Below, piece by piece: positions 54,362 through 62,321 of a DNA stretch of 64,000 nt. The notes under the pieces are model-generated. The model worked only from the letters and a program-made list of their open reading frames with translations. It made no database searches and was not told where the DNA came from. Location: positions 7,652 through 71,651 of the forward strand of contig JAYGEX010000036.1 of the NCBI GenBank assembly GCA_046582185.1. The letters are read 5' to 3'. Position 1 is the stretch's first letter, and each line of letters begins with the position of its first letter. This DNA is from GCA-002726655 sp046582185. GTDB lineage: Bacteria > Pseudomonadota > Gammaproteobacteria > Pseudomonadales > Azotimanducaceae. A program made the position numbers and the translations under genes.

Positions 54362-56374
54362 TTGAACAAGCTGCCAGCAACAAACAGCCATCTCCTGGGC
54401 ATTGATACCGGCGGAACATTTACTGATTTTGTTTATCTGCACAATGATGAATTCAAAGTGCACAAAGTTCTGTCGACGCCAGAAGCACCACAACAGGCGA
54501 TCTTCAAAGGCATCTCAGATATGGGGCTTGTGCCACTGGTGGCCGACGGCAAAATAAAAATTATCCACGGTACAACGGTCGCAACAAATGCAACTTTGGA
54601 AGGCAAGGGCGTCTCAACGGCGTACATCACTAACCGTGGCCTGGCGGATGTATTAAGCATCGGCAGGCAAACCAGGCCAGAACTTTATAATCTGAAGGTG
54701 ACCAAGCCCAGCATCGATCTGAGCAAAGAACTTATCTTCGAAGTGGACGCCCGTCTGGACGCATCCGGCAAAGAGATTAGCTCATTTGCGAGCGGACAAT
54801 TGCAAGACCTTAAGGCAAAAATTGAAGCTCTGGCGCCTCGATCAATCGCCATAAACCTTCTGTTCTCTTTTATGAACGACGCCCATGAACGTGAGATCGA
54901 GGCCTTGTTTGATGACCGGTTTTTTGTGTCCAGATCATCCTTTGTGCTCCCTGAATATCGCGAATACGAGAGAGGTATCGCAACCTGGGTGAACGCCTGG
55001 ATCGGACCTCTCATTGATGAATACCTGATCGCGGTTAAGGAATCGCTGAAACCCAGCACCGTTGCCATCATGCAGTCATCCGGTGTCACCATATCGGCAC
55101 ACCAGGCATCACGCCGGGCGGTGAATTTGTTACTGTCCGGGCCTGTCGGCGGACTTCAGGCCGCGAAGACGATCTGCAAGGAGCAGAAACTTATGACCTT
55201 TGACATGGGAGGAACATCAACGGATGTTGCCTTGCTGGACGGGGAAATAAAACTTAGCAACGAAAGCCAGATCGCAAACCTGCCCATTGCAATCCCCATG
55301 GCTGATATTCACACCATTGGCGCAGGCGGCGGATCCATCGCCTATATTGATGAAGGCGGTCTGCTGCAGGTCGGACCGGCATCTGCCGGGGCAAATCCCG
55401 GACCTGCCTGCTACGGCCGCGGCGGTACCCAGGCAACGGTCACCGATGCTAATTTGGCGCTGGGACGCCTGCAGGCAGAGAATTTTCTTGGCGGAGCCAT
55501 GTCCCTCGATACACAAGCATCATCTAGCGCACTATCGCCACTTGCGAAGCAGCTGGATATTACGGTCGAGCAAACCGCCGAAGGCATTGTGAAAATCGCC
55601 AATGAACATATGACCCAGGCACTTCGGGCTATTTCCATCCAGCGAGGCTTCGATCCTCGAGAATTTACACTTGTCTGTTTTGGCGGAGCTGGCGGATTGC
55701 ATTTTTGCGAACTGGCAGAAGCCCTTGAAATGCGCAGGGCAGTTGTACCTGTTGATAGCGGCGTCCTATCGGCATTCGGCATGCTGGCGACGAATCCGGG
55801 CAGGGAAATTGCGCGAACGCAGCGGCAATTGTTGCGAGACACTTCCGATGCAGAACTATGCGCCTCATTTGCCGAGCTTAGAGTTCAGGGTGAAGCAGAG
55901 CTGAAAGAAGAGAGCAATCTAAAACCAGAAGCGTCCTACAGCCTTGACCTGCGCTATCTAGGTCAAACATTCACCTTACCTGTTACTTATCCCATTGAAT
56001 CTTCGAGCGTTGGCATTGAATCGAGGCTGCAAAATACCGAGGAAAAATTTCATGAGCAACATCAGAAGAGATATGGGCATCGCCTGGATAAGGAAGTAGA
56101 ACTCCTCAATCTAAGGGTCCACCTGGAGATTCCAGCTGCCAGAATTAAACTGCCCGACCTGGATCTGGCTGACGAGGTATTGTCGCCTGTGATCAAGAAT
56201 TTACCTGGCCTGGGTGAGGTGCCAATCTTTGAGCGGAAAATGATTCCACCAAATCATGAGATCATTGGGCCAGCATTGATTACTGAAACCCACGCGACCA
56301 CCTTGATTAAGGAAAATTGGAAAATGAAAGTTGATTCAAAAGGTAAGCTAAACCTTGAGAAAATCTCTACTTGA
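54362..56374 (+). CDS. Hydantoinase A / oxoprolinase-family protein
   Basis: ATP-dependent ring-opening enzyme family (hydantoinases, 5-oxoprolinase, acetone carboxylase subunit). 670 residues from TTG 54362 (weak Shine-Dalgarno). Actin-like ATPase motifs: GIDTGGTFTDFVY at the N-terminus and MTFDMGGTSTDVALLDG mid-protein, with HGTTVATNATLEGKG and GAGGGSIAYID typical of HyuA. HyuA normally works with HyuB encoded next to it; no HyuB is here, since rpmG follows on the opposite strand with an 8-base overlap. Substrate unknown. Confidence 0.87.
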   Translation: MNKLPATNSHLLGIDTGGTFTDFVYLHNDEFKVHKVLSTPEAPQQAIFKGISDMGLVPLVADGKIKIIHGTTVATNATLEGKGVSTAYITNRGLADVLSIGRQTRPELYNLKVTKPSIDLSKELIFEVDARLDASGKEISSFASGQLQDLKAKIEALAPRSIAINLLFSFMNDAHEREIEALFDDRFFVSRSSFVLPEYREYERGIATWVNAWIGPLIDEYLIAVKESLKPSTVAIMQSSGVTISAHQASRRAVNLLLSGPVGGLQAAKTICKEQKLMTFDMGGTSTDVALLDGEIKLSNESQIANLPIAIPMADIHTIGAGGGSIAYIDEGGLLQVGPASAGANPGPACYGRGGTQATVTDANLALGRLQAENFLGGAMSLDTQASSSALSPLAKQLDITVEQTAEGIVKIANEHMTQALRAISIQRGFDPREFTLVCFGGAGGLHFCELAEALEMRRAVVPVDSGVLSAFGMLATNPGREIARTQRQLLRDTSDAELCASFAELRVQGEAELKEESNLKPEASYSLDLRYLGQTFTLPVTYPIESSSVGIESRLQNTEEKFHEQHQKRYGHRLDKEVELLNLRVHLEIPAARIKLPDLDLADEVLSPVIKNLPGLGEVPIFERKMIPPNHEIIGPALITETHATTLIKENWKMKVDSKGKLNLEKIST

Positions 56375-56522
56375 TCTTGTATTCTTTATAAATCACGTGC
56401 TTGCGAACGACTGGATCATATTTCTTCATCTCAATCTTGTCCGGCGTCGTTCTCTTGTTCTTACTGGTCGTGTAGTAATGACCCGTTCCAGCGGATGAAA
56501 CCAATTTAATCTTTTCTCTCAT
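56367..56522 (-). CDS. rpmG: 50S ribosomal protein L33
   Basis: Large-subunit ribosomal protein. 51 residues: MREKIKLVSSAGTGHYYTT, then DKIEMKKYDPVVRKHVIYK and a Lys-rich end. It lacks the zinc cysteines (C-minus form). 2 bp after rpmB; the 3' end overlaps hyuA tail to tail by 8 bases. Confidence 0.97.
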   Translation of the reverse strand: MREKIKLVSSAGTGHYYTTSKNKRTTPDKIEMKKYDPVVRKHVIYKEYKIK

Positions 56523-56524
56523 GC

Positions 56525-56761
56525 TTAAACCTTCTCTCCACGGGCTCTAAGATCGGTGATCACGGTATCGATCCCTTTCTTGTCAATAATACGCATACCC
56601 TTCGCGGATACCCTGAGTTTGATGAAGCGCTTCTCACTCTCCACCCAAAACCGGTGATCGTGTACATTTGGCAAAAACATGCGCTTAGTGCGGTTTTTGG
56701 CGTGGGATACATTGTTTCCTGAAACTGGTCGCTTACCAGTTACCTGACATACTCTGGACAT
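56525..56761 (-). CDS. rpmB: 50S ribosomal protein L28
   Basis: Large-subunit ribosomal protein. 78 residues: MSRVCQVTGKRPVSGNNVSH, RTKRMFLPNVHDHRFW and KGMRIIDKKGIDTV, the usual length and features. Leads rpmB-rpmG. The 228-bp spacer upstream to radC should hold its promoter; I see no clear -10/-35 pair. Confidence 0.97.
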   Translation of the reverse strand: MSRVCQVTGKRPVSGNNVSHAKNRTKRMFLPNVHDHRFWVESEKRFIKLRVSAKGMRIIDKKGIDTVITDLRARGEKV

Positions 56762-56989
56762 GTCTAAAGGGCCTTAAATTCGTTAATGGGACCCGACATT
56801 TCCAGCGGGGTCATTTTAGAGCGGTGCTTTATACCAGATGGCCTCTGGTATTTCAACTAATCTCTCTGATTCCGGGCCCCGGTAAGCACTCGAAACGCGG
56901 ATTTTCATTGGCATACGACGCACTATAAACGATGCTGTGAATACCTGGTTCGGAAGGGCATCTTGGGCTCTCTTGGCTACATCTTTTCG

Positions 56990-57658
56990 CTACAAGAGTC
57001 CACGCTCCGCGAAGGACATAACCTCCGCCTCACCGACAATCATATGATCCAGAACCCTTACATCAACCAGAGCCAGGACTGACTTTAAGCGCTCGGTGAT
57101 CCGCTGATCCGCCTGGCTGGGTTCGGCAACGCCAGAGGGATGATTGTGCGCAAAGATCACCGCCGCCGCGTTTGTCTCCATTGCCCTCCTGACCACCTCC
57201 CGCGGATGGACACTGGCGCCATCTATCGTGCCAAAGAACAGCTCTTCATAGCTGATAAGGCGGTGTTGATTATCCAGGAACATGCAGGCAAATACCTCCC
57301 GCCGGTGCCGACTCAATCTACATTTCAGATATTCGCGAGTGACTGAAGGGTCATTGATCGGCTCTCCCCGCTCAAATCCAGAACGGAGATAGCGATCCGT
57401 CAATTCCAGCGTCGACGCAAGTTGAGCATATTTGGATAGTCCCATGCCGGAGATGGCATTTATTTTTTCTGCAGGCGCCTCGAGGAGCTCCCTGAAACCA
57501 CCGAAAGTCTGCAGCAGATCGCTGGCCAGTTCCAGCACCGATTTACCGCGGATACCCGTACGCAGGAAGATCGACAGCAGCTCCACATCAGTGAGTGAAC
57601 TGGCGCCATATTTTAGAAGCTTCTCTCTCGGCCTTTCGGACGGCGGCATGTTCAACAT
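56990..57658 (-). CDS. radC: RadC family protein (JAB/MPN domain)
   Basis: UPF0758 family, historically linked to DNA repair, with function doubtful. 222 residues: helix-hairpin-helix region (INAISGMGLSKYAQLAST) and a C-terminal JAMM metalloprotease-like domain with the zinc motif HNHPSGVAEPSQAD. Divergent from coaBC, the usual arrangement. Confidence 0.93.
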   Translation of the reverse strand: MLNMPPSERPREKLLKYGASSLTDVELLSIFLRTGIRGKSVLELASDLLQTFGGFRELLEAPAEKINAISGMGLSKYAQLASTLELTDRYLRSGFERGEPINDPSVTREYLKCRLSRHRREVFACMFLDNQHRLISYEELFFGTIDGASVHPREVVRRAMETNAAAVIFAHNHPSGVAEPSQADQRITERLKSVLALVDVRVLDHMIVGEAEVMSFAERGLL

Positions 57659-57766
57659 CTTCCATTCCCTGCTCTTAAGGTAAGTTCCGACGATGAAATT
57701 TTATCCATCGTCAAGGTATACAAGCGTTATCAATGTAGTGACTATTCACTTACATTTCGATCATCT

Positions 57767-57802
57767 ATCTATACTATGATCTATACTGCGAGCTATACGA
57801 GG
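57767..57802. repeat. 12-bp tandem repeat in the radC-coaBC spacer
   Basis: Three 12-base units: ATCTATACTATG (57767), ATCTATACTGCG (57779) and AGCTATACGAGG (57791), sharing CTATAC. It may contain -10-like TATACT elements for either divergent gene. Confidence 0.55.
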
Positions 57803-57947
57803 ATTGTCCGGCTGTAGTATTCTGCGATCCCAGGGACAACAGATCTGCAAGCAATCGCCTGACTAGCTGTGAGGCAATGACCAGTTGTTCAGGTAGTGAT
57901 TGCCTATATACCGTGAAGAAAACGGCAAAGACAAGAGAATTTATCCA

Positions 57948-59168
57948 GTGCAGACATTGATTAACAAGCGGATCCTTCTTGGTGTAACCGGTGGAATAGC
58001 GGCCTACAAAGCTGCCGAATTATTGCGCCGCCTGCAGGACCAGGGCGCTGAAATCAGAGTTATCATGACCCCCGCCGCGACCGAATTTATCACGCCGCTT
58101 ACCATGCAGGCTCTGTCAAACAATCCCGTCCATATTGATCTCCTTAACACCGAAACAGAGTCGGTCATGGGGCATATTGAACTGGCCAGATGGGCTGACC
58201 TCATTATCATTGCGCCTGCCAGCGCTGATTTTATTGCCCGCCTGGCAACGGGGCACGGCGATGACATGTTAACCACTATTTGCCTCGCTGCTGAGTGCAA
58301 AATTGTCATCGCCCCGGCCATGAATCAGGCAATGTGGTCAAAGCAGGCAACCCAGGATAACTGTGCTCAGTTAATTAAACGGGACATCGTATTGCTTGAC
58401 CCGGAAGAAGGTATTCAGGCTTGCGGCGAAACAGGTTCCGGCAGGTTGATGGAGGTAAACGAGATCGTCCATCGTATTTCTGAGCTCTTTTCCAGCGGTC
58501 TCCTGGCGGGTAAACATGTTGTCTTGACTGCCGGGCCAACGAGAGAAGCCATCGACCCGGTGCGTTATATTAGCAATCACAGCTCTGGCAAGCAGGGTTA
58601 TGCCCTGGCCCAAGCTGCCCTGGAGGCAGGCGCTGCCGTCACCCTAATATCCGGGCCGACCAACCTGGAATCGCCAGAACGAGCTCGACTGGTGTCTGTC
58701 GTATCTGCAGACGAAATGTTTGAGGCCGTCATGGCAGAAGTTGAGAATGCTGACATTGTGATTGGCGTTGCCGCAGTCTCGGACTACAAGCCAGCGCAAT
58801 CGCAATCGCAGAAAATAAAAAAGGCCGGCGCTAAAAGCCAATCGCCAGGCCTGGTACTGGAGCTGGTGGAAAATCGCGACATCATTGCAGCGGTTGCCAG
58901 TGCCAAGAACAGACCATTTACAGTAGGCTTCGCCGCAGAAACACAGAATTTGCTAGGCTACGCCCGCGGCAAACTCGAATCGAAGAACCTGGATATGATT
59001 GTTGCCAACGACGTAAGTGACGCTTCAATCGGCTTTAATAGTGACGACAACCGAACAACAGTCCTCTGGACAGGCGGTGAACTGGAACTGCCAAAGATGT
59101 CCAAGACAAACGTCTCAATAAAGGTAATTGAGCTTATAGCATCGCATCTCATTCAGAAAAATTCATGA
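57948..59168 (+). CDS. coaBC: Bifunctional phosphopantothenoylcysteine decarboxylase / phosphopantothenate-cysteine ligase
   Basis: Two successive steps of coenzyme A synthesis. GTG 57948 gives 406 residues starting MQTLINKRILLGVTGG, the normal family start; TTG 57957 is the alternative. N-terminal FMN decarboxylase (CoaC) with GVTGGIAAYKAAELLRRL and APAMNQAMW; C-terminal CTP ligase (CoaB) with TAGPTREAIDPVRYISNHSSG and VGFAAET. Overlaps dut by 4 bases. Confidence 0.95.
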   Translation: MQTLINKRILLGVTGGIAAYKAAELLRRLQDQGAEIRVIMTPAATEFITPLTMQALSNNPVHIDLLNTETESVMGHIELARWADLIIIAPASADFIARLATGHGDDMLTTICLAAECKIVIAPAMNQAMWSKQATQDNCAQLIKRDIVLLDPEEGIQACGETGSGRLMEVNEIVHRISELFSSGLLAGKHVVLTAGPTREAIDPVRYISNHSSGKQGYALAQAALEAGAAVTLISGPTNLESPERARLVSVVSADEMFEAVMAEVENADIVIGVAAVSDYKPAQSQSQKIKKAGAKSQSPGLVLELVENRDIIAAVASAKNRPFTVGFAAETQNLLGYARGKLESKNLDMIVANDVSDASIGFNSDDNRTTVLWTGGELELPKMSKTNVSIKVIELIASHLIQKNS

Positions 59169-59620
59169 AGGAACTTCAGGTCAAACTACTGAGCCCACTT
59201 ATTGGTAATGAGATACCAATGCCCGGCTATTCAACGACGGGCTCTGCCGGGCTGGACCTGCGAGCTTGTATAGAAGAATCGATCACCATTGAACCCGGTG
59301 AAACAGTTCTCATTGCTACCGGCTTATCAATCTACATTGAGGACCCCAATCTGGCAGCCCTAATCCTGCCACGCTCGGGTCTTGGCCACAAACATGGGAT
59401 CGTGCTCGGTAACCTCGTGGGTCTGATAGATTCTGACTATCAGGGTGAGTTGATGATTTCCTGTTGGAACCGCGGCTCAAAATCCTTCACCATCGAGCAA
59501 GGAGATAGAATCGCACAATTGGTGCTGGTTCCTGTGCTACAGGCCGCGTTCAAGCTTGTGAGTGAGTTCATCGAAACAGAAAGAGGTTCCGGGGGCTTTG
59601 GCTCCTCGGGGAAACAATAA
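59165..59620 (+). CDS. dut: Deoxyuridine 5'-triphosphate nucleotidohydrolase
   Basis: Hydrolyses dUTP to dUMP, keeping uracil out of DNA. 151 residues. Five dUTPase motifs are visible: GSAGLDLRA, LPRSGLGHKHG, GNLVGLIDSDYQGEL, GDRIAQLV and the C-terminal arm RGSGGFGSSGK. Coupled to coaBC. Confidence 0.98.
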   Translation: MKELQVKLLSPLIGNEIPMPGYSTTGSAGLDLRACIEESITIEPGETVLIATGLSIYIEDPNLAALILPRSGLGHKHGIVLGNLVGLIDSDYQGELMISCWNRGSKSFTIEQGDRIAQLVLVPVLQAAFKLVSEFIETERGSGGFGSSGKQ

Positions 59621-59637
59621 GGGTCCTGGGGCTAGCA

Positions 59638-60618
59638 GTGGCGAATAATAAACAGCTCGTTGAATTTGGAATGATACCGGCAGCTTCATCTCTGACCGGA
59701 TTTGTACTTGCCGTTCTACTCTCACTTCTGATGGTTCAAGCCGGTAATTCCAGCGATCATTCCTTAAAGCTATCAAATGCGCATGCAGACAAGCTGCAAC
59801 AACAGCTAAACATAAAGCTTAGCCAAATCGTGTTGCAATCATCGCGGATGGCCAACAGTGTGCAATTGGCACAGATCGTAAGCGATATGGATTTGTCTTC
59901 AAGATTCTTCGAAGAAGCAAATCTGACAGCGGTAATTCCCCACGCGATTCGTGTAAGAATATTTGGCCTAAGGGAAGCCGTGGTCGACAGAGATGAAATT
60001 CCGCCGTTTAGCTTCACCTCCCTTGACCTGGTGAACCGGGCAGAACAGGGCGAGATCGTTAATCCCGAGGCCATCAACAACAATGGCCGCTGGATCATCA
60101 GCATTGCTACTCCGATCCGGGGGCCCTCTGAAGAACGTGTACGCGGAACTCTGTTTATTTATCTTGATATGCAGTCGATGATGGGGGGATTAGAGGCTAA
60201 TGTTCTGGGCAGTCTAAAACTGATGCAAACAGTTGGCTCCGCGGCTCCTGTCGAAATCAGCAGGGTCGGTAGCGATGGGGCAGCAGATACGAGCCCAATT
60301 ATTCGCCCCCTGGACAATACAAAATGGGCAATCAGCTTCGTTCCATCCATTGCACTTATAAGCGCGGGAGTAGGTAGCCTATTCGGATCATTACTCGCGC
60401 CAATATTGTTTTTGCTCATCAGTCTGGCGGGTGTGTTCGTTGGAATAACAAAAGGTATCAAGATCATTCGTGCTGATCTTGGCCACCTTGAACATCAAAT
60501 TCCCAGCGTCGCATCAGGTAGCTTTGAAGCAGACGATCAAACTAGCATGAACAATATTAAGGACATTTGCAGTCGGTACAGCAAGACCTTGACTTCGAAT
60601 AACTGGCACCAGGCATGA
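59638..60618 (+). CDS. Membrane sensor-like protein: stand-alone N-terminal module of AlgC-type phosphomannomutase
   Basis: 326 residues from GTG 59638: a transmembrane helix (LTGFVLAVLLSLLMVQA) near residue 25, an extracytoplasmic domain about 45-235 with ISIATPIRGPSEERVRGTLFIY, and a second hydrophobic segment near 243-275 (SLFGSLLAPILFLLISLAGVF), then a short cytoplasmic tail. Large phosphomannomutase/phosphoglucomutase proteins between dut and argB in Marinobacter-like bacteria begin with such a module; here the catalytic phosphohexomutase domain is missing and argB follows 37 bp later. No frameshift fragment of the enzyme is visible. Function unknown. Confidence 0.7.
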   Translation: MANNKQLVEFGMIPAASSLTGFVLAVLLSLLMVQAGNSSDHSLKLSNAHADKLQQQLNIKLSQIVLQSSRMANSVQLAQIVSDMDLSSRFFEEANLTAVIPHAIRVRIFGLREAVVDRDEIPPFSFTSLDLVNRAEQGEIVNPEAINNNGRWIISIATPIRGPSEERVRGTLFIYLDMQSMMGGLEANVLGSLKLMQTVGSAAPVEISRVGSDGAADTSPIIRPLDNTKWAISFVPSIALISAGVGSLFGSLLAPILFLLISLAGVFVGITKGIKIIRADLGHLEHQIPSVASGSFEADDQTSMNNIKDICSRYSKTLTSNNWHQA

Positions 60619-60655
60619 CCCAAAACAACAGTATTACTAACCAGACGGCACCAGA

Positions 60656-61549
60656 ATGACCCTTTCACGCGACTCTGCAGTCAATATCGCGCAGATCCTT
60701 AGCGAAGCCTTGCCTTATATTCAACGCTTCACGAACAAGACAATTGTCATCAAGTACGGCGGCAATGCCATGACAGAAGAACATCTCAAGCGGGGCTTTG
60801 CTCGAGATATTGTGATGATGAAGCTGGTCGGCATGAATCCGATCGTCGTCCATGGCGGCGGTCCTCAAATCGGGTCCGTGCTCAAGGAGCTGGGCATCGA
60901 ATCAAAATTTGTCGACGGTATGCGGGTAACCGATGGCAAAACCATGAATGTCGTCCAAATGGTTCTTGGTGGTCTCGTCAATCAGGATATTGTCAGCCTG
61001 ATCAACCAGAACGGCGGAAGGGCGGTAGGGCTAACGGGCAAGGATGCGTCGCTAATCAAGGCAAAGAAGATGCTGATACAGCGTTCCGGACCGGAACTAA
61101 AGACTCCAGAAATTATCGATATAGGCCACGTCGGTGAAGTCGTTAGTATTGACAGGAGTGTGCTGGACCTGATCGTTGGCAGCGACATAATTCCAGTCAT
61201 CGCACCTATCGGCATGGATGATGACAATGAGACCTACAACATTAACGCTGACCTTGTCGCTGGCAAACTTGCAGAAGAGTTGAATGCGGAAAAACTGATA
61301 CTACTGACCGATGTACCTGGACTGCTGGATAAACAAGGAAACTTGCTAACTGGTTTATCCGCAAAGGAAGTCGATGGTTTGATAGCGGACGGCACCATCT
61401 CCGGCGGCATGCTTCCAAAAATTGGTTGCGCCCTCAGCGCAGTAAAGAATGGCGTCGCTGCAGCACAGATTATCGATGGCCGGGTGGAGCATGCAGTTTT
61501 ACTGGAAGTGTTGACTGACGAAGGTGTGGGTACATTGATATCGGCTTAA
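60656..61549 (+). CDS. argB: Acetylglutamate kinase
   Basis: Second step of arginine synthesis, phosphorylating N-acetylglutamate. 297 residues. IVIKYGGNAMTEEHLK, VVHGGGPQIGSVL, KLILLTDVPGLLDKQGNLLTGL and GGMLPKIGCALSA are family motifs; the N-terminal helix (residues 1-25) is the extension of arginine-inhibited hexameric enzymes. Between the AlgC-type module and slmA. Confidence 0.97.
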   Translation: MTLSRDSAVNIAQILSEALPYIQRFTNKTIVIKYGGNAMTEEHLKRGFARDIVMMKLVGMNPIVVHGGGPQIGSVLKELGIESKFVDGMRVTDGKTMNVVQMVLGGLVNQDIVSLINQNGGRAVGLTGKDASLIKAKKMLIQRSGPELKTPEIIDIGHVGEVVSIDRSVLDLIVGSDIIPVIAPIGMDDDNETYNINADLVAGKLAEELNAEKLILLTDVPGLLDKQGNLLTGLSAKEVDGLIADGTISGGMLPKIGCALSAVKNGVAAAQIIDGRVEHAVLLEVLTDEGVGTLISA

Positions 61550-61575
61550 TTTAAACTAACATTTTAGTGAACAGC

Positions 61576-62172
61576 ATGAGTGACAGGACTGAACATAAAA
61601 TATCCAGAAAGGACCAGATCCTTCAATCATTGGCAGTGATGTTGGAGCAAAGTCCCGGCGGCAGGATAACAACGGCTGGCCTTGCGAAAGAGGTTGGCGT
61701 ATCCGAAGCTGCTCTCTATCGCCATTTCCCCAGTAAGGCGAAAATGTTTGAGGCACTAATCGAATTTATCGAAAGCACTATTTTCTCCCGTATTTCATTG
61801 ATCCTTAACGAGGAAGATTCAACCGAGCTACGATGCAATCAGATCCTCACCCTGTTGCTCACTTTTTCAGAGCGTAACCCGGGTATCACGCGGATACTAA
61901 CCGGCGACCCATTGTCAGGCGAATCGGCAAGGCTGCGAACACGAGTGGGGCAGTTCTTCGAGCGATTTGAGACTCAGCTGCGCCAGGTACTGCGTGAGGC
62001 GGAGATCAGAAATGAAGTGACAACTGGACTCGATACAAACCTTGCAGCTAACCTGATGTTAGTCGTGGTTGAAGGAAAGATCAGCCAATTTGTAAGAAGT
62101 GACTTTGAAAAACTACCTACTCAACATTGGCAAGGACAGTGGCTCGCACTTAGAAGGTCAATTTTTTCTTAG
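61576..62172 (+). CDS. slmA: Nucleoid occlusion factor SlmA
   Basis: TetR-family DNA-binding protein that blocks FtsZ assembly over the nucleoid. 198 residues from ATG 61576; GTG 61567 is an alternative. Helix-turn-helix GRITTAGLAKEVGVSEAALYRHFPSK split as ITTAGLAKEVGVSEAALYRH, then FIESTIFSRISLIL and NPGITRILTGD. Its stop is followed after 23 bp by repeat units D1 and D2. Confidence 0.94.
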   Translation: MSDRTEHKISRKDQILQSLAVMLEQSPGGRITTAGLAKEVGVSEAALYRHFPSKAKMFEALIEFIESTIFSRISLILNEEDSTELRCNQILTLLLTFSERNPGITRILTGDPLSGESARLRTRVGQFFERFETQLRQVLREAEIRNEVTTGLDTNLAANLMLVVVEGKISQFVRSDFEKLPTQHWQGQWLALRRSIFS

Positions 62173-62195
62173 CAGGCCGAGAAAATTCTAGCTAG

Positions 62196-62321
62196 TGCTC
62201 GTCCAGAAATAGAAACCACCGGTGTTAATTCCCTGGCAAGTGATTGTTTTATATAGCTAACGGATCTATAATTTTGCATATATTGTTCTAATTTGGCTAT
62301 TTATGGATGGGAACTAGCTAG
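62196..62321. repeat. 126-bp convergent-spacer repeat, unit D1
   Basis: First of two units between slmA and pyrE. Left end TGCTCGTCCAGAAATAG, core ACCACCGGTGTTAATTCCC, right end GGATGGGAACTAGCTAG. Nearly the same as A1/A2 45 kb away, so copies have spread between loci. The junction with D2 forms GGATGGGAA, loop CTAGCTAG, TTCTCGTCC: a 9-bp stem with two G-U pairs. Confidence 0.92.
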
